Origin: Hylemonella gracilis str. Niagara R
GTDB taxonomy: Bacteria; Pseudomonadota; Gammaproteobacteria; Burkholderiales; Burkholderiaceae_C
Direction of reading: 5' to 3'
NCBI RefSeq assembly: GCF_000600295.1
Contig: NZ_JEMG01000001.1
Span: 2,797,278 to 2,861,277, forward strand
DNA length: 64,000 bases
Shown here: piece after piece, positions 18,546-26,740 of the stretch
Position numbering within the stretch: the first letter of the stretch is position 1
How the letters are laid out: every line of letters begins with the position of its first letter
The notes under the pieces: model-generated
Told to the model about the DNA's origin: nothing
What the model saw: the letters and a program-made list of their open reading frames with translations, nothing else
The model's database searches: none
Made by a program: the position numbers and the translations under genes

Positions 18546-20126
18546 TCAGGCGGCTTTCTTGTCCGGGTTGGACAAGCCGAAATCCTGCGGGTAGTGGTTG
18601 AGGGCGGACAGCACCGGGAACGGCGTCATGCCGCCCATGGCGCAGAGCGATCCGTTGACCATGGTGTCGCACAGGTCGCGCAGCAGCTTGACCTGCTGTG
18701 CCTTGACCTCGGTCTTGCCCTGGCGATCGGCCTCGGCGAGGCGGTCGATGACTTCCACGCCGCGCGTGGAGCCGATGCGGCAGGGCGTGCACTTGCCGCA
18801 CGATTCGATGGCGCAGAACTCCATGGCGTAGCGCGCCAGCTTGCGCATGTCGGAGGTGTCGTCGTGCACCACGATGCCGCCATGGCCGACCGTGGCGCCC
18901 ACAGCCGTCCAGCCTTCGTAGTCCATGGGCAGGTCCCAGTGCTGCTCGGGCACGTAGGCGCCCAGCGGGCCACCGACCTGGATGGCCTTGACCGGCCGGC
19001 CGCTGGCCGTGCCGCCGCCGTAATCGAACACCAGTTGACGCAAGGTCACGCCAAAGGCCTTCTCCACCAGGCCGCCATGCTTGATGTTGCCCGCGAGCTG
19101 GATGGGCAGCGTACCCTTGGAGCGGCCCATGCCGTAGTTGGCGTAGAAGGCCGCGCCCCGCGCCAGGATGATGGGCACGGAGGCGTAGGTGATCACGTTG
19201 TTGATGACGGTCGGCTTGCCGAACAGGCCTTGCAGCGCGGGAATCGGCGGCTTGGCGCGCACGATGCCGCGCTTGCCCTCGATGCTCTCCAGCATGGCCG
19301 TTTCCTCGCCGCAGACATAGCTGCCCGCGCCCTTGCGCACTTCCAGGTGGAAGGCCCGGCCCGAGCCCAGCACGCTGTCGCCCAGGAAACCCGCCTTGGT
19401 GGCGCGCGCGATCGCCTCGTTCAGGTTGGCGATCGCGTGCGGATACTCGCTGCGCACATAGATGTAGCCGCGCGTCGCCCCCGTCGCCATCGCGGCGATG
19501 GTCATGCCCTCGATGAGCATGTAGGGGTCGCCCTCCATGGTCATGCGGTCGGAGAAGGTGCCCGAATCGCCCTCGTCCGCGTTGCAGACCACGTATTTCT
19601 GATCAGCCTGGGCCGCGGCCACGGTCTTCCACTTGATGCCAGCCGGGAAGGCCGCGCCGCCACGGCCGCGCAGGCCCGAATCCAGCACCTGTTGCACCAC
19701 GTCGGTCGGCTTGATCTCGAGCGCCTTGCGCAGTCCCGCGTAGCCTTCGTGCGCCTGGTAATCCTCGAGCGAAACGGGATCGGTGATGCCCATGCGGGCG
19801 AAGGTCAGGCGCTCCTGGTTCTTGAGGTAAGCGATTTCCTCGGTCAGCCCCAGGCCCAGCTTGTGTTCGCCGCCGTTGTGGAAACCCGCGTCGAACAGGC
19901 CGGGCACGTCCTCGGCCTGCACCGGGCCGTAGGCCACGCGGCCTTTCTTGGTCGTCACCTCGACCAGCGGCTCCAGCCAGAACAGGCCACGCGAGCTGTT
20001 GCGCACCAGCTCGATGGCGATGTTGCGTTTCTTCGCCTCGGCCAGCAGGGCGGCGGCGGTTTCATCAGCGCCCAGCGCGAGGGCGGCCGAATCGCGCGGC
20101 ACGTAAATCTTCACGGCGGTGCTCAT
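18546..20126 (-). CDS. fdsB: formate dehydrogenase beta subunit (NuoF-like, FMN/NADH)
   Basis: Diaphorase subunit that passes electrons from FdsA to NAD+. The 526-residue protein has an N-terminal thioredoxin-like extension, the FMN/NADH region (LRGRGGAAFPAGIKW, NADEGDSGTFSDR, GAGSYVCGEETAML) and a C-terminal [4Fe-4S] motif (ESCGKCTPCRIG with a later cysteine), all typical of NuoF-family proteins. Its start overlaps the fdsG stop (ATGA). Confidence 0.95.
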   Translation of the reverse strand: MSTAVKIYVPRDSAALALGADETAAALLAEAKKRNIAIELVRNSSRGLFWLEPLVEVTTKKGRVAYGPVQAEDVPGLFDAGFHNGGEHKLGLGLTEEIAYLKNQERLTFARMGITDPVSLEDYQAHEGYAGLRKALEIKPTDVVQQVLDSGLRGRGGAAFPAGIKWKTVAAAQADQKYVVCNADEGDSGTFSDRMTMEGDPYMLIEGMTIAAMATGATRGYIYVRSEYPHAIANLNEAIARATKAGFLGDSVLGSGRAFHLEVRKGAGSYVCGEETAMLESIEGKRGIVRAKPPIPALQGLFGKPTVINNVITYASVPIILARGAAFYANYGMGRSKGTLPIQLAGNIKHGGLVEKAFGVTLRQLVFDYGGGTASGRPVKAIQVGGPLGAYVPEQHWDLPMDYEGWTAVGATVGHGGIVVHDDTSDMRKLARYAMEFCAIESCGKCTPCRIGSTRGVEVIDRLAEADRQGKTEVKAQQVKLLRDLCDTMVNGSLCAMGGMTPFPVLSALNHYPQDFGLSNPDKKAA

Positions 20127-20605
20127 GCGGCCTCCTTCAGTTGCGCCAGCAGTCGGTCAAACTTGGTGGGTGTCACGCGCGCGTGGAACTTGTCCTGAAT
20201 CTGCACGGCGGGGGCGGTGGCGCACAGGCCCAGGCAATACACCGGCTCCAGCGTCACGTTCTGGCCGGCGGCCTTCTTGCTGGCGTGTTCCCACAGCGCC
20301 TCGGAACCGCAGGACTGGCAGGCCTCGGCCCGGCAGACTTGGACCACGGCGCCCTGGGCGGGCTCGCTGCGGAAGTGGTGGTAATAAGTGATGACCCCAT
20401 GCACCTCGGCACGGGAGAGGTTCAAGGCCTCGGCAATGTCGGCCACGACATCGGCGGGGATGTAGCCCAGCTGGTCCTGGATGTCATGCAGGATCGGAAG
20501 CAAAGCGCCGGGTTGTTGGCTGCGCGCGTCGAGCACCGCGCGCACCGTCGCTCTCTGCTGAGGGGTGGAAGGTACGGTCCGGGCTGCGCCCGTGGTCTTG
20601 TTCAT
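20123..20605 (-). CDS. fdsG: formate dehydrogenase gamma subunit (NuoE-like, [2Fe-2S])
   Basis: Small thioredoxin-like [2Fe-2S] subunit, 160 residues from the ATG at 20605. Cysteines in QVCRAEACQSCG and VYCLGLC supply the four cluster ligands of the NuoE family. It is the first gene of the operon; about 240 bp of A+T-richer DNA upstream holds a candidate LysR-type box. Further in-frame starts upstream add sequence without family similarity. Confidence 0.94.
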   Translation of the reverse strand: MNKTTGAARTVPSTPQQRATVRAVLDARSQQPGALLPILHDIQDQLGYIPADVVADIAEALNLSRAEVHGVITYYHHFRSEPAQGAVVQVCRAEACQSCGSEALWEHASKKAAGQNVTLEPVYCLGLCATAPAVQIQDKFHARVTPTKFDRLLAQLKEAA

Positions 20606-20704
20606 GCTTGCCTCGCTCGGTCTGACCCTCAGGAATGGACGGGTCGGTGCGATGAGTTTCATCGCGGAACCGATCAATGGCAAATTTGTTTAGGACATGC
20701 TTTG

Positions 20705-20719
20705 ATTCATTCGGTGAAT
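20705..20719. promoter_or_regulatory. candidate LysR-type operator (T-N11-A inverted repeat)
   Basis: The 15-bp ATTCA-N5-TGAAT is a perfect inverted repeat with the T-N11-A form of LysR-type sites. It lies about 100 bp upstream of fdsG in the only sizeable gap before that operon (20606-20841). Known fds operons are controlled by the LysR-type FdsR, but no LysR gene is present in this window, so the regulator would have to be encoded elsewhere. Confidence 0.45.
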
Positions 20720-20841
20720 GTATCGATTTGGTTTTCTGCGACCCTTGCGAATGAGAATCCATTTCAATCGTCTTGGCGACCCAGGGCGGGTGCCGGCAGA
20801 TCATCAGAACGCACCCGTTGCAGGTGCGCCCCTAGGCTTCG

Positions 20842-21666
20842 TCAGGATGCCGTGAGGCCGAACGCCACGGGGTCGACGTGCGCGACTGAACGGAAGGCCG
20901 GGCGCGCGAACAGATAACCCTGCATCAGGCGTATGCCAGCGTCGCGCAGGAAATCTCGTTCGGCCGGGGTCTCGATGCCTTCCGCGATCAGTGCTATGCC
21001 CATGTCCGCGCACAAGGCCACCATGCTGCGCACGATCGCCTGGCGCGGCTTGTCGACCTGCACGCCCCGGATCAGGTCCATGTCCAGCTTGATCAGGTCG
21101 GGCTGGAAATCGGACAGCAACTTCAAGCCCGCGTAACCGGCGCCGAAATCGTCGATGGCGGTCATGAAGCCGCAGCGCTTGTACTCACGCAGGATGTCGG
21201 CGAACCACGGTCCATCCTCGATGCGCTCGCCCTCGGTCACCTCGAAGATGATGCGTTGCACGGGGAAACCATGGACTCGAGCGGCCTCCACGGTCGTGCG
21301 GATGCAGAGCTCGGGCTTGTAGATGGCGTTGGGCAGGAAGTTGACCGAGATGGACTCGGCGATGCCCAGCTCGCTGGCCGCCTTGATGGCCTTGACCCGG
21401 CAGGCCTGGTCAAAACGGTAGCGGTTGTGCTCGTTGACCTGGGCCAGCACGCTGGCCGCGCCTTGCCCCTCCGGGCCGCGCACCAGCGCCTCGTGTGCAA
21501 AAACAGTCCCTGCATGGACATCCACGATGGGCTGAAAGGCATAGTCGAACTGGAAACCCACCCGTTCGGCCTTGCCGCAGTCCTCGCAATCCCGCGCGGT
21601 GCCCGCCAGCGGCACGAAGTCCAGGGGGAAAGTCGGATTGAAGTCATGGACTCGGTCTTCACGCAT
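20842..21666 (-). CDS. EAL-domain cyclic-di-GMP phosphodiesterase
   Basis: A stand-alone EAL protein of 274 residues that probably hydrolyses cyclic-di-GMP. The active-site residues appear complete: HEALVRG, the asparagine in SVNFLPNA, the glutamate in FEVTE, the aspartates in AIDDFGAGYAG, the lysine in LIKLDMD, the glutamate in IAEGIET and the glutamine in MQGYLFARP. A CEDC motif at the N-terminus could bind a metal or disulfide. The ATG at 21666 is chosen. It is divergent from a GGDEF-EAL gene, so the two may be controlled from one intergenic region. Confidence 0.85.
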   Translation of the reverse strand: MREDRVHDFNPTFPLDFVPLAGTARDCEDCGKAERVGFQFDYAFQPIVDVHAGTVFAHEALVRGPEGQGAASVLAQVNEHNRYRFDQACRVKAIKAASELGIAESISVNFLPNAIYKPELCIRTTVEAARVHGFPVQRIIFEVTEGERIEDGPWFADILREYKRCGFMTAIDDFGAGYAGLKLLSDFQPDLIKLDMDLIRGVQVDKPRQAIVRSMVALCADMGIALIAEGIETPAERDFLRDAGIRLMQGYLFARPAFRSVAHVDPVAFGLTAS

Positions 21667-21837
21667 GCGGCCATTGTGACAGGAGGCAGGACGATCGGCA
21701 CGCCACCCCAGGGACTGCCCGCACAGGTGTGACAGATTGTCGATTTGCGTATACCCTTGTACGCACCTCCCCAATTCATGACCAACGTCAAGGCCGACGC
21801 AGCGGTCGCGTGCTATAAAAAGTCAACGATCGCGCAC

Positions 21838-24162
21838 ATGCCCATGTTCAGATTCGGCTCCCAGACCCTGCACGAACTACGTGCGGACATTGCCGCCATG
21901 TACGACGGTGACGGGCCCGAAGCCGCGCGCTTGCGCGGCGCGCACCTGAGCTCGGTGATCCGGCTGACCCCCCCCTTGATGTTCGCCAACGTCGGCAGTG
22001 GCACGCTGACGCTGTGGTCGTTCGCGCCGGCCATCCCCGCCGGCCTGTGGGCCTGGATGGCCGCGCTCTGCGCGGTCTGCGGCATGGCCATGCTGAACTG
22101 GGCGCAACGCCGGGGCCGGCCCGTGCTCTCTGCCTCCCCACGCAGCGTGCGCCGCGCGACCCTGCACGCCCTGCTGCTGGCCTGCGCCTGGGGGGTATTG
22201 CCGCTGCTGTGGTTCGAAGGCGCGACCGTCGGCCAGCAACTGACCTTCGTCGCGCTGATCAGCGGCATGCTCGGTGCCGGCAGCTTCGTGCTCAGTCCCC
22301 TGCCTTATGCCAGCCTTGCCTGGGCGTCGGCCATTACGCTGGGGTCCATCTTGGCGCTGATCAACGTCGGCACCGCGCCAGCCGCCAAGGTGGGCCTGCT
22401 CGTGGGCCTGTACGCGCCCATTGTGGTGCTGGGATCGCTGGTGAATTGGTACAAGTCCACCGCGCTGCTGCGCGCGCAAGCGCAATCGGCGCGGCAGGAG
22501 CAAATGCTCTCCCTGCTCTTGCAGGACTTCGAGCAGAACGCGGGCGACGCCCTCTGGGAAACCGACGCCACCGGGCGGCTGCGGCAAGCCTCGCAACGGC
22601 TGCGCGAACTGCTGGGCCTGCCCCCCGACGCGCGGGAGGTCGGCCTGCTGCTGGACCAGTTGTCTCAACGCTGCATCGGCGGCGCCGAGGAACTGGGCCA
22701 GCAGCTGGCCTCCAAGCAAGCCTTTCGCGATCTGCGCCTGGCATTGCAGGACGGGCGCGGCACGGTGCATCTGCGCATGAACGGCAAACCGCTGGTGGAC
22801 GAAAAAGGTGCGTTCCTAGGCTGGCGCGGCGTGGTGAGTGACGTGACCGAGAAAGTGCGGCACGAGGAAACATTGCGGCGGTTGGCGCACACGGACTCAC
22901 TGACCGGCCTGGCCAACCGCTTCATGCTGCGCGACACCTTGAACCAGCTGATCGGGCAGAAACGCCCCTTGGCCCTGCTGGCGATCGACCTGGATCGCTT
23001 CAAGACGGTGAACGACAACCACGGCCACAGCGCGGGTGACGCGGTGCTGCAGGCGGTGACCGAGCGGTTGCGGATGCACCTGCCACCGGACGCGTTGCTG
23101 GCGCGCCTGGGCGGGGACGAATTCGCGGTCGTGCTGTCGGCTCCGCAGGACATGGCCAAGGCGGAGGTGCTGGCCCAGCGCGTGGTGGACAGCCTGGCCG
23201 AGCCAGTGGAAGTCGGTTCGCGCATCCTGCGCGTCGGCGCCAGCGTGGGCCTGACCACGCGCCACAACGAGCCGGTGTCGCTGGACGGGCTCTTGGTGCA
23301 GGCCGACATGGCCATGTACGCGGCCAAGGAGGCGGGCCGCGGACAATGGGCGCGCTACACGCCTGTGCTGGGTGAGCACAGCCGGCGTCAGCTCGCGATT
23401 GAACAAGGGCTGCGCAACGCGTTGGAGCGGGGCGAACTGGCGCTGCACTGGCAGGCGAAGCTGAATCTGGCGTCCGGCCGCATCACTGGCGCGGAAGCAC
23501 TGATGCGCTGGACCCATCCCACCCTCGGCCCCATCAGCCCTTTCGAGTTCATCGCCGTGGCGGAACAGTGTGGCCTGATCGACGCCATGGGCCGGTGGGC
23601 GCTGCGCGAGGCCTGCCGCGCGGGCACCCAGGAGCTGGTGGGCCTCACCGTGGCGGTCAATGTGTCCCCCGCCCAGTTGCAGAACGGGAATTTCCTGAGC
23701 CAACTGCGCGGCGCACTCGATGCATCGGGCATGGAGCCGAGCCGACTGGAACTTGAAATCACCGAGTCTGTCTTCATGGAAGACGCTGAACAAGCGCTGC
23801 GCCTGCTGCGCGCCATCCGTCAGACCGGGGTGCGCCTGGCGCTGGACGATTTCGGCACGGGGTACTCCTCCTTGTCGTATCTGCGCAGCTTTCCCTTCGA
23901 CACGCTCAAGATCGACCGGTCGTTCGTGACGGAGATGCTGTCCAGGGAAGAGTCCCGCGCCATCGTGCGCATGATCGCCGAACTGGCCACCACCTTGGGC
24001 ATGCGCACGGTGGCCGAGGGGGTTGAAACGGTGGAACAGATGCAGGCGGTGCGCGCGGCGGGTTGCGACGAGGTTCAGGGGTATCTGGTGTCGCGCCCCC
24101 TGCCTCTGGCGGCATTCCAACCGCACGGGCACCGGGCTGAGGCGCTCAGACCGACGCGTTGA
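21838..24162 (+). CDS. membrane-bound GGDEF-EAL protein (MASE-like sensor, PAS, GGDEF, EAL)
   Basis: A 774-residue cyclic-di-GMP enzyme. About five hydrophobic helices in the first 200 residues form a MASE-like sensor; then come a PAS-like domain ending in WRGVVSDVTEK, a GGDEF domain with intact RLGGDEFAVVLS, and an EAL domain with EALMRW, ALDDFGTGYSSLSYL and TVAEGVET. No RxxD inhibitory site is visible at the usual place before GGDEF. The ATG at 21838 is preferred, with an A+T-rich TATAAA just upstream (21813-21818). Both catalytic halves look intact, so the net activity cannot be told. Confidence 0.85.
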   Translation: MPMFRFGSQTLHELRADIAAMYDGDGPEAARLRGAHLSSVIRLTPPLMFANVGSGTLTLWSFAPAIPAGLWAWMAALCAVCGMAMLNWAQRRGRPVLSASPRSVRRATLHALLLACAWGVLPLLWFEGATVGQQLTFVALISGMLGAGSFVLSPLPYASLAWASAITLGSILALINVGTAPAAKVGLLVGLYAPIVVLGSLVNWYKSTALLRAQAQSARQEQMLSLLLQDFEQNAGDALWETDATGRLRQASQRLRELLGLPPDAREVGLLLDQLSQRCIGGAEELGQQLASKQAFRDLRLALQDGRGTVHLRMNGKPLVDEKGAFLGWRGVVSDVTEKVRHEETLRRLAHTDSLTGLANRFMLRDTLNQLIGQKRPLALLAIDLDRFKTVNDNHGHSAGDAVLQAVTERLRMHLPPDALLARLGGDEFAVVLSAPQDMAKAEVLAQRVVDSLAEPVEVGSRILRVGASVGLTTRHNEPVSLDGLLVQADMAMYAAKEAGRGQWARYTPVLGEHSRRQLAIEQGLRNALERGELALHWQAKLNLASGRITGAEALMRWTHPTLGPISPFEFIAVAEQCGLIDAMGRWALREACRAGTQELVGLTVAVNVSPAQLQNGNFLSQLRGALDASGMEPSRLELEITESVFMEDAEQALRLLRAIRQTGVRLALDDFGTGYSSLSYLRSFPFDTLKIDRSFVTEMLSREESRAIVRMIAELATTLGMRTVAEGVETVEQMQAVRAAGCDEVQGYLVSRPLPLAAFQPHGHRAEALRPTR

Positions 24163-24258
24163 AGAACCCCGAGTTCCCGCAACTTTCGCAGGCCGCCGGC
24201 GGTGCCAGCTGAACGGATGGAGCAGATACAGGCCGTGCCACGGTTCTATACTGGGCAT

Positions 24259-24272
24259 GTTTCCAGGGAAAC
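24259..24272. promoter_or_regulatory. MarR operator, site 1 (autoregulation)
   Basis: Perfect inverted repeat gtttcc-ag-ggaaac, ending 3 bp before the marR ATG. It recurs twice with the same half-sites at 24823-24836 and 24845-24858. Position over the ribosome site fits repression of its own gene. Confidence 0.75.
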
Positions 24273-24275
24273 CCG

Positions 24276-24761
24276 ATGGCCAGAACAAGCACCCCCTCCA
24301 ACGCCAAGCCGGCGGTCGCCAGCCCGCTCGAATCCCACCTCGGCTTCTGGCTACGCTTCGTCTCCAACCATGTGTCCGCGCGCTTCGCGGAACTGCTGGC
24401 CACGCATGACGTCACGGTCAGCGAATGGACGGCGCTGCGCACGCTGGACGAGCAATCGGAAACGCGTCACGCGGCATTGATCGACGCCCTGGGCATGACC
24501 AAGGGCGCGGCGTCCAAGATCGTCACGCGGCTGGAAGCCAAGGGCCTGGCAGAACGCCGCCTGGCCGAAGACAGCGCGCGTGATCAGTGGCTGGCGCTGA
24601 CGCCCAAGGGCAAGCGCCTGGTTCCGGTCCTGGCCGCGCTGGCCGACGCCAACGAGGCACATTTCTTCGGCCACCTCAAGGCGGCCGAGCGCCAGGCCCT
24701 GCAGGCCCAGATGCAGGCCCTGGTGGCGCATCACGGGCTCAAGTCCTTGCCTGTGAGCTGA
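24276..24761 (+). CDS. MarR-family transcriptional regulator
   Basis: A 161-residue winged-helix regulator. The fold is shown by WTALRTLDEQSETRHAALIDALGMTKGAASKIVTRLEAKGLAERR, with the recognition helix in GMTKGAASKIVTRL, followed by the wing (RDQWLALTPKGKRL) and the dimerisation helices. Three copies of gtttcc-N2-ggaaac flank the gene: one directly before its start and two before the next gene. It therefore most likely represses itself and the DUF1398 gene. The ligand is unknown. Confidence 0.88.
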   Translation: MARTSTPSNAKPAVASPLESHLGFWLRFVSNHVSARFAELLATHDVTVSEWTALRTLDEQSETRHAALIDALGMTKGAASKIVTRLEAKGLAERRLAEDSARDQWLALTPKGKRLVPVLAALADANEAHFFGHLKAAERQALQAQMQALVAHHGLKSLPVS

Positions 24762-24822
24762 GCCCCAGGCCACCCCGTCTTCCCATTAAACCCATCGTTG
24801 CCACGGTCAGTTGTTGCGTAAC

Positions 24823-24836
24823 GTTTCCATGGAAAC
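24823..24836. promoter_or_regulatory. MarR operator, site 2
   Basis: Perfect palindrome gtttcc-at-ggaaac, upstream of the DUF1398 gene, with its centre 22 bp from site 3, two helical turns, which would let two dimers bind on one face. Confidence 0.75.
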
Positions 24837-24844
24837 CATAATAA

Positions 24845-24858
24845 GTTTCCAAGGAAAC
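24845..24858. promoter_or_regulatory. MarR operator, site 3
   Basis: Inverted repeat gtttcc-aa-ggaaac, 25 bp before the ATG of the DUF1398 gene, the third copy of the same half-sites. Confidence 0.75.
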
Positions 24859-24883
24859 CTAACACACTAACCCAGGTGCCCCC

Positions 24884-25279
24884 ATGTCCCCCAGCACCCT
24901 TGCAAGCATCGAATCCACCTTCGCCGCGTCCAATGCCGGCAAACTCTCTTTCGGCCAGGTCATCGGACAATTGGCGGCCGCCGGGGTGGAGGCCTACCAC
25001 ATGGACTACCGCGCCGCCCGCGCTACCTATTACCTGCCCAACGGCGAAACGCACACACTCGGCTTTGAACTGCCGATCACGCCCGTGGCCCCGGATTTCA
25101 ATGCCGAGGCCATGGTGGCCGCCATCCGAGGCGCGCAGGCCGGCACCGTGAAATATCCGGAATTCAAGCCCCTTTCGCAGGCTGCGGGCTGCGCCAGCTA
25201 CACGGTCTGGATCGCGAGCCGTCATGTCACCTACTACGGCCGCAAGGGCGAAATGCATGTGGAGCGTTTCCCTGACTGA
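24884..25279 (+). CDS. DUF1398 protein (YbcV-like)
   Basis: A 131-residue soluble protein resembling E. coli YbcV and other DUF1398 members; YPEFKPLSQAAGCASYTVWI followed by VTYYGRKGEMHVERFP is the family's conserved C-terminal part. The biochemical role is not known. Two copies of the MarR-type palindrome sit just upstream, so it is the probable target of the adjacent regulator. It starts 122 bp after marR. Confidence 0.8.
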   Translation: MSPSTLASIESTFAASNAGKLSFGQVIGQLAAAGVEAYHMDYRAARATYYLPNGETHTLGFELPITPVAPDFNAEAMVAAIRGAQAGTVKYPEFKPLSQAAGCASYTVWIASRHVTYYGRKGEMHVERFPD

Positions 25280-25330
25280 GATGCAAACCTGCGCAAGCCT
25301 TCGTGAGGACCGGCCCGGCACAATGCGCGC

Positions 25331-26455
25331 ATGAGTCCCTCCAAAAAAGCGCCCGATGCGCAAGAATCCGCCCCCCTGCTCAAGAACCTGCTCGACGCCC
25401 AGGTGCTGGCGCAGATCGCCGATGCTGCGGTGCAGGTGCACCCGGCCTTCGACCGCAAGACTTTCCTGGCCCGCACGCGGCGCGGGCTGGACGATCTCTC
25501 CATCATGGCGCGCATCGCCCACGCGGCCGACGGCCTGCGCGCGCACCTGCCCGAGGACTACCCGCGCGCCCTGGCCCTGCTGCGCCGTATGGCGCCGCAC
25601 GCACCGCGCGGCCTGCCCGGCCTGGTGCTGCCGGAGTTCGTGGGCCGGCATGGCCTCGGTCACTTCGATCTGTCGCTGGACGCGCTGCGCGAGCTCACGC
25701 CCTACAGCAGTTCGGAATTCGCCGTGCGACCCTTCCTCGCGCAGGACCCGGCCACCGCCCTGGCCCACGCGCTGCGCTGGGCCGAGGACGACAACGACCA
25801 TGTGCGCCGCCTGGCCAGCGAAGGCACGCGCCCGCGTCTGCCCTGGGCGCGGCGGCTGCCGCTCTTCATCGCCGAGCCCCGGCACGCCCTGCCCATCCTG
25901 GAACGGCTGCAAGCCGACCCCAGCGACTATGTGCGCCGCTCGGTGGCCAACCACCTCAACGACATCGCCAAGGACCACCCCGAGTGGATGCTGGACCTGC
26001 TGGAAGGCTGGCCCACGGACCAAGCTGAAACGGCCTGGATCGCCAAGCACGCGCTGCGCAACCTCATCAAGGCCGGCCACCCCCGCGCGCTGGGCCTCAT
26101 CGGCGCGAGCGCGGACGCGCAGGTCACGGTGGATGATTTCAGCGTGCGCCCGGCCACCTTGCGCCTGGGTGAGCGCCTGCGACTGAGCCTGGTGCTGCGC
26201 TCCACCGCGCGCACGACGCAGCAACTGGTGGTGGACTACGCCATCCACTACGTCAAGAAAAACGGCGAGACCAGCCGCAAGGTCTTCAAGTGGCGCACGC
26301 TACCGCTGGAAGCCGGCGCCACGCTGACGCTGGACAAGCAGCAGACCGTGCAGGACTACACCACGCGCAAGCACTATGCGGGCGTGCATGCGGTGGAGGT
26401 ACTGGTGAATGGGATGAATGTGGGCGCTGGAAGGTTCCGTCTGGTGGCGGAATAA
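25331..26455 (+). CDS. DNA alkylation repair protein, AlkC-like (HEAT repeats plus C-terminal Ig-like domain)
   Basis: A 374-residue protein of the HEAT-like AlkC/AlkD group, which removes alkylated bases from DNA. Helical repeats run through residues about 15-270 (for example RWAEDDNDHVRRLASEGTRP and SDYVRRSVANHLNDIAKDHP). The last about 100 residues look like an Ig-like beta domain (RLGERLRLSLVLRS, VDYAIHYVKKNGETSRKVFK), the layout of AlkC rather than AlkD. The start follows a short gap after the DUF1398 gene. A foreign, low-G+C island begins right after its stop. Confidence 0.8.
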   Translation: MSPSKKAPDAQESAPLLKNLLDAQVLAQIADAAVQVHPAFDRKTFLARTRRGLDDLSIMARIAHAADGLRAHLPEDYPRALALLRRMAPHAPRGLPGLVLPEFVGRHGLGHFDLSLDALRELTPYSSSEFAVRPFLAQDPATALAHALRWAEDDNDHVRRLASEGTRPRLPWARRLPLFIAEPRHALPILERLQADPSDYVRRSVANHLNDIAKDHPEWMLDLLEGWPTDQAETAWIAKHALRNLIKAGHPRALGLIGASADAQVTVDDFSVRPATLRLGERLRLSLVLRSTARTTQQLVVDYAIHYVKKNGETSRKVFKWRTLPLEAGATLTLDKQQTVQDYTTRKHYAGVHAVEVLVNGMNVGAGRFRLVAE

Positions 26456-26740
26456 ACCGAGGTCTAGGGAAGGTTGGCCGCGTCAGGCTAGTTACCGTCT
26501 TTCGCCGCCAAACGACCGAGCGGCGGCGGCTTCTAACCCAAGGTGGTCAGGCTGGACCAGCGGAGCAGACACTCAACAATTGTGATCAGTGGGAGCGGTA
26601 TCGGACTCGGAAGTAACGTCTGCGCGGGACCTCAGTGGTGCCCTGGGTTCACCCTACGCAGTTGGGGCTACATTCAGTACGATGTCACCTTTAGTATTTG
26701 CAGTCCCCGCCTGCAGCATAAAGAACCATCGGGAGGGTCC
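26456..26740 (+). other. 285-bp non-coding leader of the RT/polymerase island, possible ncRNA
   Basis: No convincing gene lies between alkC and the reverse transcriptase. The stretch contains a strong hairpin, cgccgcc (26503-26509) with ggcggcg (26522-26528) and a 12-nt loop, and short stems such as tggtc/gacca (26544-26548 with 26555-26559). An in-frame extension of the RT back to a GTG at 26543 is open, but its composition and lack of a ribosome site argue against translation. Several defence RTs carry a template ncRNA immediately upstream; whether this one does is inference. Confidence 0.4.
26731..26736 (+). promoter_or_regulatory. ribosome binding site deciding the RT start
   Basis: GGGAGG ends 4 bp before the ATG at 26741. 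It supports this start over the open frame that continues upstream to 26543. Confidence 0.7.

Noticed and set aside
15947-20198. Long plus-strand open frames opposite fdsA and fdsB
   Set aside because: The minus strand holds unmistakable formate dehydrogenase subunits; the plus-strand frames are repetitive His/Ala/Arg-rich shadow sequence.
26543-26740. 66-codon N-terminal extension of the RT from a GTG
   Set aside because: A clear GGGAGG ribosome site precedes ATG 26741; the extension has no ribosome site and no RT homology.
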